From Microbacterium luteolum (lineage in GTDB: Bacteria > Actinomycetota > Actinomycetes > Actinomycetales > Microbacteriaceae): a stretch of 64,000 bases of DNA. This document shows, piece after piece, positions 1-7,984 of this stretch. Where the stretch lies: assembly GCF_039533965.1 (NCBI RefSeq), contig NZ_BAAAUN010000001.1, positions 62,001 through 126,000 on the forward strand, read 5' to 3'. The translations under genes and the position numbers were made by a program. The notes under the pieces are model-generated. The model did not search any database and was not told the DNA's origin. It saw nothing but the letters and a program-made list of their open reading frames with translations. How positions within the stretch are numbered: position 1 is the stretch's first letter; every line of letters starts with the position of its first letter.

Positions 1-314
<314 letters not shown>

Positions 315-336
315 GCACGCGCTGATCCCTCGAACG

Positions 337-376
337 AGAGAACCCGCCCCCCGATGATCGGGAGGGCGGGTTCTCT
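337..376. terminator. Bidirectional hairpin terminator between aroG and the kinase gene
   Basis: A perfect 13-bp inverted repeat (arms 337-349 and 364-376, starting AGAGAACCCGCCC) sits between two converging genes, so it can end transcription from both sides. Confidence 0.85.
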
Positions 377-406
377 GCGTCAGGCGTGCGTCCTTCGCGT
401 CGCCGG

Positions 407-2338
407 TCAACCGGCGGCGAACACGCGCACCTCGCTCCCGCGCACGCGGGACTCTCCGGCCTTCGGATCCGTGCGCGTCGCGGTGAAGATGTCCCAGACG
501 AGTTCCGGTGCTGCGGTGACCGGCTTGAACCCGGCGTCCTGCAGCTGCTTCACGGCATCGCGGATCGAGATGCCGGACACGTCAGGGATCTCGATGGGCT
601 CGGGCCCCAGGGAGACGATCAGTCGCACATCGTCGCCGGGGCGCCAGTTTCCGGACTCGGTGCGCTCCGCGTAGCCGATGACCCGGCCCTCGGCGATCGT
701 GTCGCTGTACTGGTCGACGCGTTCGTCGAGGACGTTCAGGCCCTTGTCGGTCAATGCCTGGGTCGCCTGCTGGACCGACGTGTCCGCGACGTCGGGCAGA
801 GACCCGAGCGACACGTAGAGCTCGACGGAGTCCGCCTCGAAGAGATCGCACCCCTCGCCGCAGTCGTAGGTGTCTCCTCCGCCGCGCGGCGTCACGTATG
901 CGTTGATGACGATGCCCTCGTCGGCATCCGAGAACAGCTCCAGCGTCTCATCGGGGACCGTGACGTTCAGTCCGTCCAGATAGGCGCGTGCGTCGTCCTC
1001 GGTCTTGCCGTTGAGCGTCTCGATCGTGTGGGGCTGGGGACCGAGCGAGATCAGCACGGTCACCTCGCCGTTCTTCTCCAGCCGGTCACCCGCCTGCGGG
1101 TCGGTGCGGATCGCCAGATCCTTCGCGACGTCGACCGAGTACTCCTCCCCGCGCACGGGCGTGAGTCCCTCGGCGGTGAGCGCCTCGGCGGCCTGGTCGT
1201 ACGTCGACCCCGCGACGTCGGGCACGGCGATCAGCGACCCCGGACCCGAGCCGAACCACCAGCCGACTCCGCCCGCGAGGACCGCGAGGAGCAGCACGAG
1301 GGTCAGCAGGAACGCGCCGCGCGCTCGTCGACGCGATGCACGACGACGCAGGACCGTCGCATTGTCGATGGGCGCGGGCACCGGCGCCGTCGGGTCGGCG
1401 ATGACCATCGTTCCGGGCATCACCTTGGTCAGGTCGCCCGAGTCGCCCTGGCTGCGCTGCGACATCGTCGCGGCTGCGACGGCCGGAGCGATACCGAGCT
1501 CGCGCTCGATCTCGCGCAGGCGGTCGAGCATCTGCTGCGCGTCGTCGGGACGCTCGTCCGGCGACTTCTCGGTCGCCCAGAGGACGAGCTCGTCGAGCGG
1601 CTCGGGAACGGCAGGATTGCGCACGCTCGGACGAGGGACCGACTCGGTGGCGTGCTGGAAGGCGATCTGCATCGGCTGCTCGCCCTTGTACGGCTGCTCG
1701 CCGACCAGCATCTCGTAGAGCATGATGCCGAGCGCATAGATGTCGCTCCGGGCGTCGGCGGTGCCGCGGGTCACGAGCTCCGGGGCCAGGTAGGCGATCG
1801 TGCCGAGCAGCTGCTGCCCGGTCGCGGTGTTCGCCGTCGTCGCCCTGGCGAGGCCGAAGTCCCCGATCTTGATCCGCCCGTCCTCCGCGAGGAGCACGTT
1901 CTCCGGCTTCACATCGCGGTGCACGATCCCGGCGCGGTGCGCGGCGGAGAGCCCGGCGAGGATCGCGTCCATGATCGTGATCGTCTGCGGGATCGTCAGG
2001 CGCTTCTGCTCGCGCAGCAGCTCACGGAGAGTGATGCCCGGCAGGTACTCCATCACGAGGTAGGCGAGTTCGCCGTCCTGACCCTGGTCGAACACGTTCA
2101 CCACGTGCGGATCGGCGAGTCGGGCGGCGGCCCGCGCCTCCTGGATGAAGCGGCTCTGGAAGGCGGAGTCGTCGCTGAGGTGCGCGTGCATCACCTTGAG
2201 AGCGATGCGTCGTTCGAGGCGGAGGTCCGTCGCGACGTAGACCGTGGCCATCCCGCCGCGGGCGATGCGCGCCCGTACGCGGTAGCGGCCGTCGACAAGC
2301 CGCCCGATGAGGGGGTCGGCCTGATGATTGGTCGTCAC
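407..2338 (-). CDS. pknL: Membrane Ser/Thr protein kinase with PASTA repeats (PknL/PknB type)
   Basis: This is a 643-residue eukaryotic-type Ser/Thr kinase. The kinase domain spans about residues 15-275, with catalytic lysine K48, the HRD loop at 140-142 (D142) and DFG at 160-162. A juxtamembrane stretch leads to one transmembrane helix at about 341-362. Outside the membrane are about four PASTA repeats (roughly 371-434, 437-512, 513-578 and 582-643) of the kind that bind peptidoglycan or muropeptides. The second carries a CGEGC-type cysteine pair (C493, C497). Position beside an Rv2175c-like gene matches pknL of Mycobacterium tuberculosis, but that kinase lacks PASTA repeats, so the symbol rests on synteny. 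The start is GTG, six bases after a TAGAAT -10, so the mRNA is probably leaderless. It likely links wall status to division or wall synthesis. Confidence 0.9.
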   Translation of the reverse strand: MTTNHQADPLIGRLVDGRYRVRARIARGGMATVYVATDLRLERRIALKVMHAHLSDDSAFQSRFIQEARAAARLADPHVVNVFDQGQDGELAYLVMEYLPGITLRELLREQKRLTIPQTITIMDAILAGLSAAHRAGIVHRDVKPENVLLAEDGRIKIGDFGLARATTANTATGQQLLGTIAYLAPELVTRGTADARSDIYALGIMLYEMLVGEQPYKGEQPMQIAFQHATESVPRPSVRNPAVPEPLDELVLWATEKSPDERPDDAQQMLDRLREIERELGIAPAVAAATMSQRSQGDSGDLTKVMPGTMVIADPTAPVPAPIDNATVLRRRASRRRARGAFLLTLVLLLAVLAGGVGWWFGSGPGSLIAVPDVAGSTYDQAAEALTAEGLTPVRGEEYSVDVAKDLAIRTDPQAGDRLEKNGEVTVLISLGPQPHTIETLNGKTEDDARAYLDGLNVTVPDETLELFSDADEGIVINAYVTPRGGGDTYDCGEGCDLFEADSVELYVSLGSLPDVADTSVQQATQALTDKGLNVLDERVDQYSDTIAEGRVIGYAERTESGNWRPGDDVRLIVSLGPEPIEIPDVSGISIRDAVKQLQDAGFKPVTAAPELVWDIFTATRTDPKAGESRVRGSEVRVFAAG

Positions 2339-2344
2339 GTCAGA

Positions 2345-2350
2345 ATTCTA
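2345..2350 (-). promoter_or_regulatory. -10 element of the kinase gene (leaderless)
   Basis: TAGAAT on the minus strand, six bases before the GTG start at 2338. No Shine-Dalgarno sequence is present. Confidence 0.6.
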
Positions 2351-2369
2351 TGGAGAACTGCCTGAAAGA

Positions 2370-2390
2370 CAGGGGAACGGCTCACCCCTG
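2370..2390 (-). terminator. Weak hairpin after the LysM gene
   Basis: Six-base arms (CAGGGG/CCCCTG) with a 9-base loop lie between the LysM gene and the kinase gene on the same strand, followed by a T-rich stretch on the minus strand. It is short, so termination may be partial. Confidence 0.35.
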
Positions 2391-2416
2391 GGGGCTGTGG
2401 GTTTTCCGAACGCGGC

Positions 2417-3586
2417 TCAACCATGCAGGGCGAGCCAGGCGTAGGCCTGCGCTTCCCACTGGCCGTACTTGTCCGGATACGCCGAGATCTGCACGGCCTG
2501 GGCGGCATCCGTGAACGTCATGCTCTCCCATCCGGGGATGTCGAGGAGGCCGCGCGTCGTGAGGCCGTTGGGGTCGTTCGACCCTCCGTAGAACACCCGG
2601 GTGCTGCGGTCCGCGTCCATGATCTGCTCGGGGGAGCCCCAACCGGTGCTCGGGCGCTGCTGGAAGATTCCGAGCGAGTCGCGGTCGCCCCAGTCGAGAT
2701 TGCGCAGCCCCGATTCGACCATGCCGGTCGCGAGGGCGATGGCGACGGCCCGGTCCGAGACGCCGAGCTCTCGTCCGATGCGGATGATCAGAGCGGCGTT
2801 CGCTGCCTGCTCATCCGTGAGGGCGGTCGTCTCCGGAGCAGCGACCGCGGCGGCGGGTGCGGGTGCGGGTGCTCCCTGCACCGCGATCGTCTGTCCCGGG
2901 TAGATGATCGAGGACGCGTCGAGGCCGTTCAGCGCGAACAGCGCCTGCGTCGTCGTGCCGTAGGCCTGAGCGATCCCGAAGACGGTGTCACCGGCGACCA
3001 CGACGTGCGTCGCGGTCGCCGTCGTCGTCACCGGGACAGCGGCCGGTGCCGCAGCGGCAGGAGCGGCACCGCCGGAGACGGCGAGAGCCTGGCCCGGATA
3101 GATGACGGAGTCGCGCGTCAGTCCGTTCGCGGCGAGGACCGCGTCGACCGTGGTGCCGTACTGCGCCGCGATCGCGTACACGGTGTCGCCGGCGACGACG
3201 GTGTGGATCGTCGCCGCGGGCGCCACGGCTTCCACAGCGGCGGGGGCGGCGGCGGCAACGGCCGGAGCCTGCAGGATCAGCGTCTGCCCGGGGTAGATGA
3301 CCGAACGCCAGGAGAGGCCGTTCCAGGTCAGCACGTCGACCGTCGGGAGCCCGAACCGTTCGGCGATCGCCGCGACCGTGTCGCCGGGCTGTACCACGTA
3401 CGCGGCGGGTGGCGCTTCGGCGGGAACGAGCCCGAGCGGAGTGAAGCGCTGGCGCTCCACGGTGCTGGGCGCTGAGGCGGCTTCCGCCGGCGCGGCGACC
3501 AGGGTTCCTGCCAGTGCGCCGATCACGGCGGCGGGCAAGCCGAGCTGAAGATATCGCGTGCGACGCGTGGCGGTGTTCTGTCTCAA
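2417..3586 (-). CDS. Secreted LysM protein with lytic-transglycosylase-like C-terminal domain
   Basis: This is a 389-residue exported wall protein. A signal peptide (about 1-36, ending APAEA) is followed by three LysM repeats near residues 62-106, 127-170 and 193-236. Each has a GDT...I...YG core and an (I/V)IYPGQ ending. Ala/Pro-rich linkers separate them. The C-terminal region (about 258-389) has ESGLRNLDWGDRDSLGIFQQRPS, a lysozyme-like fold signature with E291 as probable catalytic acid. It probably binds and cleaves glycan strands, although catalysis is inferred. The start is TTG at 3584-3586, preceded on its strand by an AAAAGGGGGA Shine-Dalgarno. It is transcribed divergently from the Rv2175c-like gene. 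Confidence 0.85.
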   Translation of the reverse strand: MRQNTATRRTRYLQLGLPAAVIGALAGTLVAAPAEAASAPSTVERQRFTPLGLVPAEAPPAAYVVQPGDTVAAIAERFGLPTVDVLTWNGLSWRSVIYPGQTLILQAPAVAAAAPAAVEAVAPAATIHTVVAGDTVYAIAAQYGTTVDAVLAANGLTRDSVIYPGQALAVSGGAAPAAAAPAAVPVTTTATATHVVVAGDTVFGIAQAYGTTTQALFALNGLDASSIIYPGQTIAVQGAPAPAPAAAVAAPETTALTDEQAANAALIIRIGRELGVSDRAVAIALATGMVESGLRNLDWGDRDSLGIFQQRPSTGWGSPEQIMDADRSTRVFYGGSNDPNGLTTRGLLDIPGWESMTFTDAAQAVQISAYPDKYGQWEAQAYAWLALHG

Positions 3587-3626
3587 GGGTCCCCCTTTTC
3601 GAGCACTTCACGCTGACACGGATGTA

Positions 3627-3645
3627 AACAGAAGTCAACAGAAGT
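3627..3645. repeat. Direct repeat AACAGAAGT x2 in the divergent promoter region
   Basis: Two copies of AACAGAAGT (3627-3635 and 3637-3645) are spaced 10 bp apart, followed by a related ACAAGTGAAG. They sit between the LysM gene and the Rv2175c-like gene, on one helical face, as expected for a regulator site. Confidence 0.45.
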
Positions 3646-3705
3646 GAGACAAGTGAAGGATGTGACTGGAGTGCCGACATGCGGCAACGGATGGGAGGTG
3701 AGATA

Positions 3706-4065
3706 GTGGGCAACGTGTCTGAGAACGTTGTGGAAACCCCTGCCGTCGAGTGGCTGACCATGCCCGACCTCGTCGAGGTGCTGGACGAGCCGCTCGGCCG
3801 TGTCCGTCGCCTGATCGACGACCACTACCTCGTCGGCTCGCGACGCAGCGGCGTGTTCGCGGTTCCCTCGATCTTCATCGTCGACGGGAATCCGCTGAGC
3901 TCCCTGCGCGGGACCATCATCGTGCTGCAGGACGCGGGCTTCACCGACGACGAGCTGATCGACTGGCTCCTGGAGGAAGAGGAGAGCCTCGGCCGGTCGC
4001 CGATCGCCGCCCTCCTCGCCGGGCACAAGAGCGCGGTCCGCCGACTCGCTCGCACGCTGGCCTGA
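3706..4065 (+). CDS. Rv2175c-like DNA-binding protein (probable kinase substrate)
   Basis: This small protein (119 residues from the GTG at 3706) resembles M. tuberculosis Rv2175c, a winged-helix DNA-binding protein phosphorylated by PknL. The N-terminal half has a helix-turn-helix-like stretch (WLTMPDLVEVLDEPLGRVRRLI) followed by a short beta-rich part. The C-terminal half is helical and acidic (EEEESLGR) with a basic end. GTG 3706 is preferred over ATG 3679 because GGAGGTGA (core at 3694-3698) lies seven bases before it. The kinase gene is nearby on the other strand, beyond the LysM gene, so the pair probably forms a signalling module. The DNA target is unknown. Confidence 0.82.
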   Translation: MGNVSENVVETPAVEWLTMPDLVEVLDEPLGRVRRLIDDHYLVGSRRSGVFAVPSIFIVDGNPLSSLRGTIIVLQDAGFTDDELIDWLLEEEESLGRSPIAALLAGHKSAVRRLARTLA

Positions 4066-4078
4066 GGGGCGGGCAGCC

Positions 4079-5167
4079 TCAGGCCGACCGCACGGTGGCC
4101 GCGCGAGCGAGATCGCGCAGTTCGCCGACCGCCGCGTTGTCCAGGCGTGCACCCGAGAGTGCGCGATCGGCTTCACGGGCGTAGTCGGAGATCATCGTCT
4201 CGACGCGCTCCAGCGCTCCGGAATCCGCGATCGTCGCCTGCAGGAACGACACCTGCTGCGCGGAGAGCTCCGGGTCGCCGAGCATCTCGTCGAGGAGGTT
4301 CCGCGCCGAGGAATCCAGGGCCTCCCTGGTGAGCGCGACGAGGACGGTCCGCTTCCCCTCCCGCAGGTCGTCGCCCGCGGGCTTGCCGGTGACGGAGGAA
4401 TCGCCGTAGACGCCGAGGATGTCGTCGCGCAGCTGGAAGGCCATGCCGACGGGGTGTCCGAAGCTCCGCAGCGCCGCCATCTGATCCTGCTCGGCGCCGG
4501 CGAGTGCTCCGCCGAGCGCGAGGGGCTGCTCGATGCTGTAGCGGGCCGACTTGAGCGAGACCACGCGCAGCGCGCGCTCGGCGTGCAGTCCTCCGTCGTT
4601 CACGCTCCAGGCCGATTCCTCCGCGATGTCGAGGTACTGCCCCGTCGTGACATCGCGACGCATCCGGGCATACTCCCTCCGCACGGTCCGGGCGTGGGGG
4701 TGTCCCTCCAAGGCGGATTCGAGCAGGTCGTCGCTCCAGGCGACGAGGAGGTCCCCGAGCAGCACGGCGGAGGCGCGGCCGAAGGGCTCGGCGTCACCCG
4801 CCCACCCGGCTTCGCGGTGCGAAGCCTCCAGCGCCCTGTGGGCAGCGGGCCGACCGCGACGCGTGTCGGAGTTGTCGATCAGATCGTCGTGGACGAGCGC
4901 GGCTGACTGGAAGATCTCCAGGGCGGCGCACGTGTCCCAGAGGGCGTCGGCCTCCGCGGCGTCGCGGTCCCGGAATCGGGCGACGGCTCGCCAACCGGCG
5001 TGGCAGAAACGGGCACGAAGCCGCTTCCCGCCGACGAGGGTCCGGGCGGCGGCATCGAGGAACCCCGCCGCCTCCGGGCCGTACTCGAGGGCTTCGGTGC
5101 GCATCAGCGCGAGGAAGCGGTCCAGGCGAGCGGCGACGGCGTCGGGTACGGAGGAGGGGGACGGCAC
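4079..5167 (-). CDS. idsA: Polyprenyl (geranylgeranyl-type) diphosphate synthase
   Basis: This trans-isoprenyl diphosphate synthase (about 362 residues) lengthens allylic diphosphates with isopentenyl diphosphate for isoprenoid, carotenoid or quinone chains. Family motifs are visible: GGKRLRARF, the first aspartate-rich motif in HDDLIDNSDTRRG, and the second in QLRDDILGVYGD. The second reads DDxxG rather than DDxxD. I place the start at GTG 5165-5167 because TATGCT sits seven bases before it, as in many genes here. An ATG at 5179 would add four residues but falls within that TATGCT element. It converges on the Rv2175c-like gene with only 13 bases between them. Product chain length cannot be read from sequence alone. 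Confidence 0.88.
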   Translation of the reverse strand: MPSPSSVPDAVAARLDRFLALMRTEALEYGPEAAGFLDAAARTLVGGKRLRARFCHAGWRAVARFRDRDAAEADALWDTCAALEIFQSAALVHDDLIDNSDTRRGRPAAHRALEASHREAGWAGDAEPFGRASAVLLGDLLVAWSDDLLESALEGHPHARTVRREYARMRRDVTTGQYLDIAEESAWSVNDGGLHAERALRVVSLKSARYSIEQPLALGGALAGAEQDQMAALRSFGHPVGMAFQLRDDILGVYGDSSVTGKPAGDDLREGKRTVLVALTREALDSSARNLLDEMLGDPELSAQQVSFLQATIADSGALERVETMISDYAREADRALSGARLDNAAVGELRDLARAATVRSA

Positions 5168-5174
5168 GACTCCC

Positions 5175-5180
5175 AGCATA
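5175..5180 (-). promoter_or_regulatory. -10 element of idsA (leaderless)
   Basis: TATGCT on the minus strand, seven bases before the GTG at 5167. It supports the shorter start. Confidence 0.5.
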
Positions 5181-5230
5181 CGTAAAGCAAGGAGGGGGCG
5201 ATCGGCTAGCCTCGGACGCCTCCTCGCGCG

Positions 5231-5236
5231 TAGAAT
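5231..5236 (+). promoter_or_regulatory. -10 element of the DUF3040 gene
   Basis: TAGAAT lies 28 bases before the ATG at 5265. A GAGGGGGA ribosome-binding site lies between them, so this gene has a leader, unlike many neighbours. Confidence 0.5.
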
Positions 5237-5264
5237 GGAAGGCACAATACCCGAGGGGGACGAA

Positions 5265-5639
5265 ATGCCACTCTCCGAACAGGAGCAGCGTCTGCTCGAC
5301 GAGATGGAACGCCATCTCCTCCACAACGACGCCGATGTCGTGAGCGCGCCGTCAGGCGACCGCACATTGAGCTATCGCAACCTCGTCTACGGTGCTCTCC
5401 TGCTCCTCGCCGGTGTGGGCGGCCTCGTCGCCGGCGTCATCATCGGTGACGTCTGGGGAATCGTCGTCGGTGTCATCGGCTTCGCAGCGATGCTCGCCGG
5501 AGTCATGGTCGCCGTGACCCCGGTGCGCCGCACGACCCCGGCCGCACCCCGTGAGCGATCCGCCACGAAGCAGCCGAGTTCGGCCTCCTTCATGGATCGC
5601 ATGAACGATCGCTGGGATCGCCGCCAAGACGGACGCTGA
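5265..5639 (+). CDS. DUF3040 small membrane protein
   Basis: This 124-residue protein has the actinobacterial DUF3040 pattern. It starts with MPLSEQEQRLLDEMERHL, then an acidic/polar stretch, then two membrane helices at about residues 41-60 and 64-86, and a basic cytoplasmic tail with a WDRR motif. Function is unknown. The family is commonly found just upstream of mraZ in actinobacteria, so a role around envelope or division is plausible but unproven. A strong SD (GAGGGGGA) precedes the ATG, and a good intrinsic terminator follows, so it is probably transcribed alone. Confidence 0.85.
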   Translation: MPLSEQEQRLLDEMERHLLHNDADVVSAPSGDRTLSYRNLVYGALLLLAGVGGLVAGVIIGDVWGIVVGVIGFAAMLAGVMVAVTPVRRTTPAAPRERSATKQPSSASFMDRMNDRWDRRQDGR

Positions 5640-5658
5640 TCCCGCCCCACCCACTCTG

Positions 5659-5687
5659 AAGCCCGGATGCTGAGCATCCGGGCTTTT
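5659..5687 (+). terminator. Intrinsic terminator after DUF3040
   Basis: Perfect 12-bp stem (AAGCCCGGATGC / GCATCCGGGCTT) with a 3-base loop, running into TTTT. Confidence 0.88.
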
Positions 5688-5731
5688 CTGCGTCTGCGGA
5701 CGTGTGCGCGATGCCGCGAGGCGTGATTCCG

Positions 5732-5780
5732 CTCCACCGGTCCTCCACCGTTCCTCCACGTGCCCTCCACCGCGCTCCAC
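5732..5780 (-). repeat. Five inverted GTGGAG boxes upstream of mraZ
   Basis: CTCCAC occurs at 5732, 5743, 5754, 5765 and 5775 (GTGGAG on the minus strand), spaced 11, 11, 11 and 10 bp. The hexamer is the same as in the three boxes on the plus strand just before mraZ, but in opposite orientation. This is probably a second binding array for MraZ or another regulator. Confidence 0.6.
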
Positions 5781-5845
5781 CGCGGAATTCCGGGGATCTC
5801 AGGCACGCGTGTCGATGGCCACGCGGAATACTGGGGGATCCATCG

Positions 5846-5851
5846 TAGGTT
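5846..5851 (+). promoter_or_regulatory. Possible -10 of the mraZ/dcw promoter
   Basis: TAGGTT fits TAnnnT and abuts the GTGG repeat array, so a bound regulator would cover the transcription start. There is no convincing -35, so this is tentative. Confidence 0.35.
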
Positions 5852-5879
5852 TGTGGAGGAAAGTGGAGTAAAGTGGGGC
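5850..5879 (+). promoter_or_regulatory. MraZ operator: three direct repeats before mraZ
   Basis: Three 10-bp units (TTTGTGGAGG, AAAGTGGAGT, AAAGTGGGGC) with GTGG at 5853, 5863 and 5873 lie 40 bases before the mraZ start. MraZ from several bacteria binds short G-rich direct repeats one helical turn apart in its own promoter, so this is a strong autoregulatory site candidate. Confidence 0.75.
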
Positions 5880-5918
5880 GCACCTCAAGTTGGCCGGACG
5901 CAGAGGGGGTGATGGCCG

Positions 5919-6350
5919 ATGTTGCTGGGAACGCATTCTCCGAAACTGGACGACAAAGGACGGGTCATCCTTCCTGCGAAGTTCCGCGAGGACCTCGGCG
6001 GCGGCATCGTCGTCACGCGTGGCCAGGAACGCTGCCTCTACGTCTTCAGCACGGCCGAGTTCGAGGCGATGCACGAGCGGATCCGCCAGGCGCCGCTCGC
6101 CAACAAGCAGGCGCGTGACTTCATGCGTCTGTTCCTCTCCGGTGCGAGTGCGGAGATGCCCGACAGCCAGAACCGCATCACCATCCCCGTCCACCTGCGC
6201 CAGTACGCAGGACTGCAGAAGGAACTCATCGTCACCGGAGTCGGCGCCCACGCCGAGATCTGGGATGCCGAGAGCTGGAACGCCTACCTCGCCGCCGGTG
6301 AGGAGACCTACTCCGATCTCGAGCAGGAGGTGATTCCGGGACTCTTCTGA
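5919..6350 (+). CDS. mraZ: Transcriptional regulator MraZ
   Basis: MraZ (143 residues) is the DNA-binding regulator at the head of the division/cell-wall cluster and forms ring-shaped oligomers. It has two SpoVT-AbrB-type halves, each with the family D-x-x-(G/N)-R core: DDKGR at 11-15 and DSQNR at 82-86. The start [15 protein letters not shown] is standard. A G-rich SD (GAGGGGG) precedes the ATG. The gene lies directly downstream of GTGG repeat boxes that it probably binds, so negative autoregulation of the dcw cluster is likely. Confidence 0.97.
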   Translation: MLLGTHSPKLDDKGRVILPAKFREDLGGGIVVTRGQERCLYVFSTAEFEAMHERIRQAPLANKQARDFMRLFLSGASAEMPDSQNRITIPVHLRQYAGLQKELIVTGVGAHAEIWDAESWNAYLAAGEETYSDLEQEVIPGLF

Positions 6351-6452
6351 CCACGGCTGTGATGCCCCGCCGCTCCCGCCCCGACACACTTCCCCGGTGC
6401 CGGGTCGCGAAGCGGAGGGGGATCAGAGCCGAAGGTCACCCCGAGAAAGATC

Positions 6453-7391
6453 ATGAACCTCCGCGACATACACACCCCCGTCCTGCTCGACCGCTGCGTC
6501 GAGCTGCTCGCCCCCGCCCTCCAGGCGGACGGAGCGGTGCTCGTCGACGCCACGCTCGGCATGGGCGGCCACTCCGAAGCACTGCTCGAGCGCTTCCCCC
6601 GCATCCGCCTCATCGGCCTCGACCGCGACACGGATGCGCTGCGCATCGCGGGGGAGCGGCTCGCCCGCTTCCGCGATCGCGTCACCCTCGTGCACACCGT
6701 GTACGACGAGATCGGGCTCCACGCTCAGGGCGCGGCCGGCATCCTCTTCGATCTCGGCGTCTCCTCGCTCCAGCTCGACGAGGCGGAGCGAGGCTTCGCC
6801 TACTCCAAGGACGCCCCGCTCGACATGCGGATGGATCAGACCAACGGGATCACCGCCGCCGACGTCATCGCGACGTACAGCGAGGGCAACCTCCGCCGCA
6901 TCTTCGAGCGCTACGGCGAGGAGAAGCTCGCCGGCCGCTACGCGCGCTTCATCATCGAGGCCCGCCAGAAGCAGCCGATCACCCGTTCGGGTGAGCTGGT
7001 CGAGATCCTCCAGGCCGCGACCCCGGCGGCCGCTCAGCGCGCCGGACACCCGGCGAAGCGCGTCTTCCAGGCGCTGCGCATCGAGGTCAACACCGAGCTG
7101 AACGTGCTCGCCGACGCGATTCCCTCGGCCATGGACGCCCTGAGCGTCGGAGGGCGCATCGTCGTGATGTCGTATCAGTCGCTGGAGGACCGCCTCGTGA
7201 AGCAGGCGTTCGCGGCCGCCTCCGCCTCGACCGCACCCGCCGGACTTCCGGTGGAGCTCCCCGAACACGCCCCGCGGTTCCGCATCCTCACCAAGGGTGC
7301 CGAACTCGCGGACGACGACGAGCGCGCGCGCAATCCGCGCGCGATCCCGGTGCGACTCCGCGCCGCCGAGAAGCTGCGGGAGAGCGCATGA
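6453..7391 (+). CDS. rsmH: 16S rRNA (cytosine1402-N4)-methyltransferase RsmH
   Basis: RsmH/MraW (312 residues) uses S-adenosylmethionine to methylate N4 of C1402 in the decoding centre of 16S rRNA. The N-terminus reads HTPVLLDRC, and the SAM-binding loop [14 protein letters not shown] lies near residues 32-45. [11 protein letters not shown] and [17 protein letters not shown] follow in typical order. It is the second gene of the dcw cluster, 102 bases after mraZ. The stop overlaps the start of the ftsL-like gene by four bases (ATGA), which suggests translational coupling. Confidence 0.97.
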   Translation: MNLRDIHTPVLLDRCVELLAPALQADGAVLVDATLGMGGHSEALLERFPRIRLIGLDRDTDALRIAGERLARFRDRVTLVHTVYDEIGLHAQGAAGILFDLGVSSLQLDEAERGFAYSKDAPLDMRMDQTNGITAADVIATYSEGNLRRIFERYGEEKLAGRYARFIIEARQKQPITRSGELVEILQAATPAAAQRAGHPAKRVFQALRIEVNTELNVLADAIPSAMDALSVGGRIVVMSYQSLEDRLVKQAFAAASASTAPAGLPVELPEHAPRFRILTKGAELADDDERARNPRAIPVRLRAAEKLRESA

Positions 7392-7948
7392 GCCTGAACG
7401 CCACGGTCCGCCAGTCGGCGCTGCCGATCGAACCGGCACGCGCACCGCAGCGGCGCCTGCAGCCCGTCACCCGTCCGGCCGTGCGGCGCAAGCCCAAGCT
7501 GGCCTACGCACTGATCGCCCTCGGCGGCGCGCTGGCCATCGGTGCCGCGCAGATCGCGCTGTCGCTGGCGATCACGCAGGACTCGTTCGCCCTGGCCGCG
7601 CTGTCCTCCCAGCAGAACGAGCTGAACCTGCGGACCCATGCCCTGCAGGAGGAGCTGACCGGTCTGAGCTCCCCGCAGGTGCTCGCGTCCGGTGCAGCCG
7701 GCCTCGGGATGGTGGTCGCCGGATCGCCGTCCTATCTCCGCCTGAGCGACGGGGCCGTCTTCGGCACCGGCACGGGCGCGGATTGGAATTCGACCGTCGA
7801 TCCGCAGGGTTCCGGCGCCGTCGGCAACGTCCTGGTCACGTCACCACCCGTGGACGCGCCAGTCACGGAGGACTCGACCACCGATCAGACGACGCAGGAG
7901 CTCCCTCCTTCGATCACCGACGGGCTCCCGAGCCCCACCACGCACTGA
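7388..7948 (+). CDS. ftsL: FtsL-like septum protein
   Basis: This 186-residue bitopic membrane protein sits in the ftsL slot between rsmH and ftsI. A basic N-terminal tail (about 1-38, rich in Pro/Arg) precedes one transmembrane helix (about 39-62). A short heptad-like stretch follows ([18 protein letters not shown], about 75-92), then [16 protein letters not shown], the usual FtsL end of the coil. A Thr/Pro-rich tail closes the protein. FtsL couples FtsB/FtsQ to the septal synthase FtsW-FtsI. Sequence identity in this family is low, so the call rests on position, topology and coil. Confidence 0.82.
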   Translation: MSLNATVRQSALPIEPARAPQRRLQPVTRPAVRRKPKLAYALIALGGALAIGAAQIALSLAITQDSFALAALSSQQNELNLRTHALQEELTGLSSPQVLASGAAGLGMVVAGSPSYLRLSDGAVFGTGTGADWNSTVDPQGSGAVGNVLVTSPPVDAPVTEDSTTDQTTQELPPSITDGLPSPTTH

Positions 7949-7984
7949 TTCCCCCGACCGCCCCTGATCCGACGGAGAGATCGC

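Noticed and set aside
386..2365. A 659-codon open frame on the plus strand opposite the kinase gene
   Set aside because: The kinase has every catalytic motif on the minus strand; this frame has none.
5640..5918. A small gene in the mraZ upstream gap
   Set aside because: Frames there are short and made of the GTGGAG repeats; the terminator and operator arrays account for the gap.
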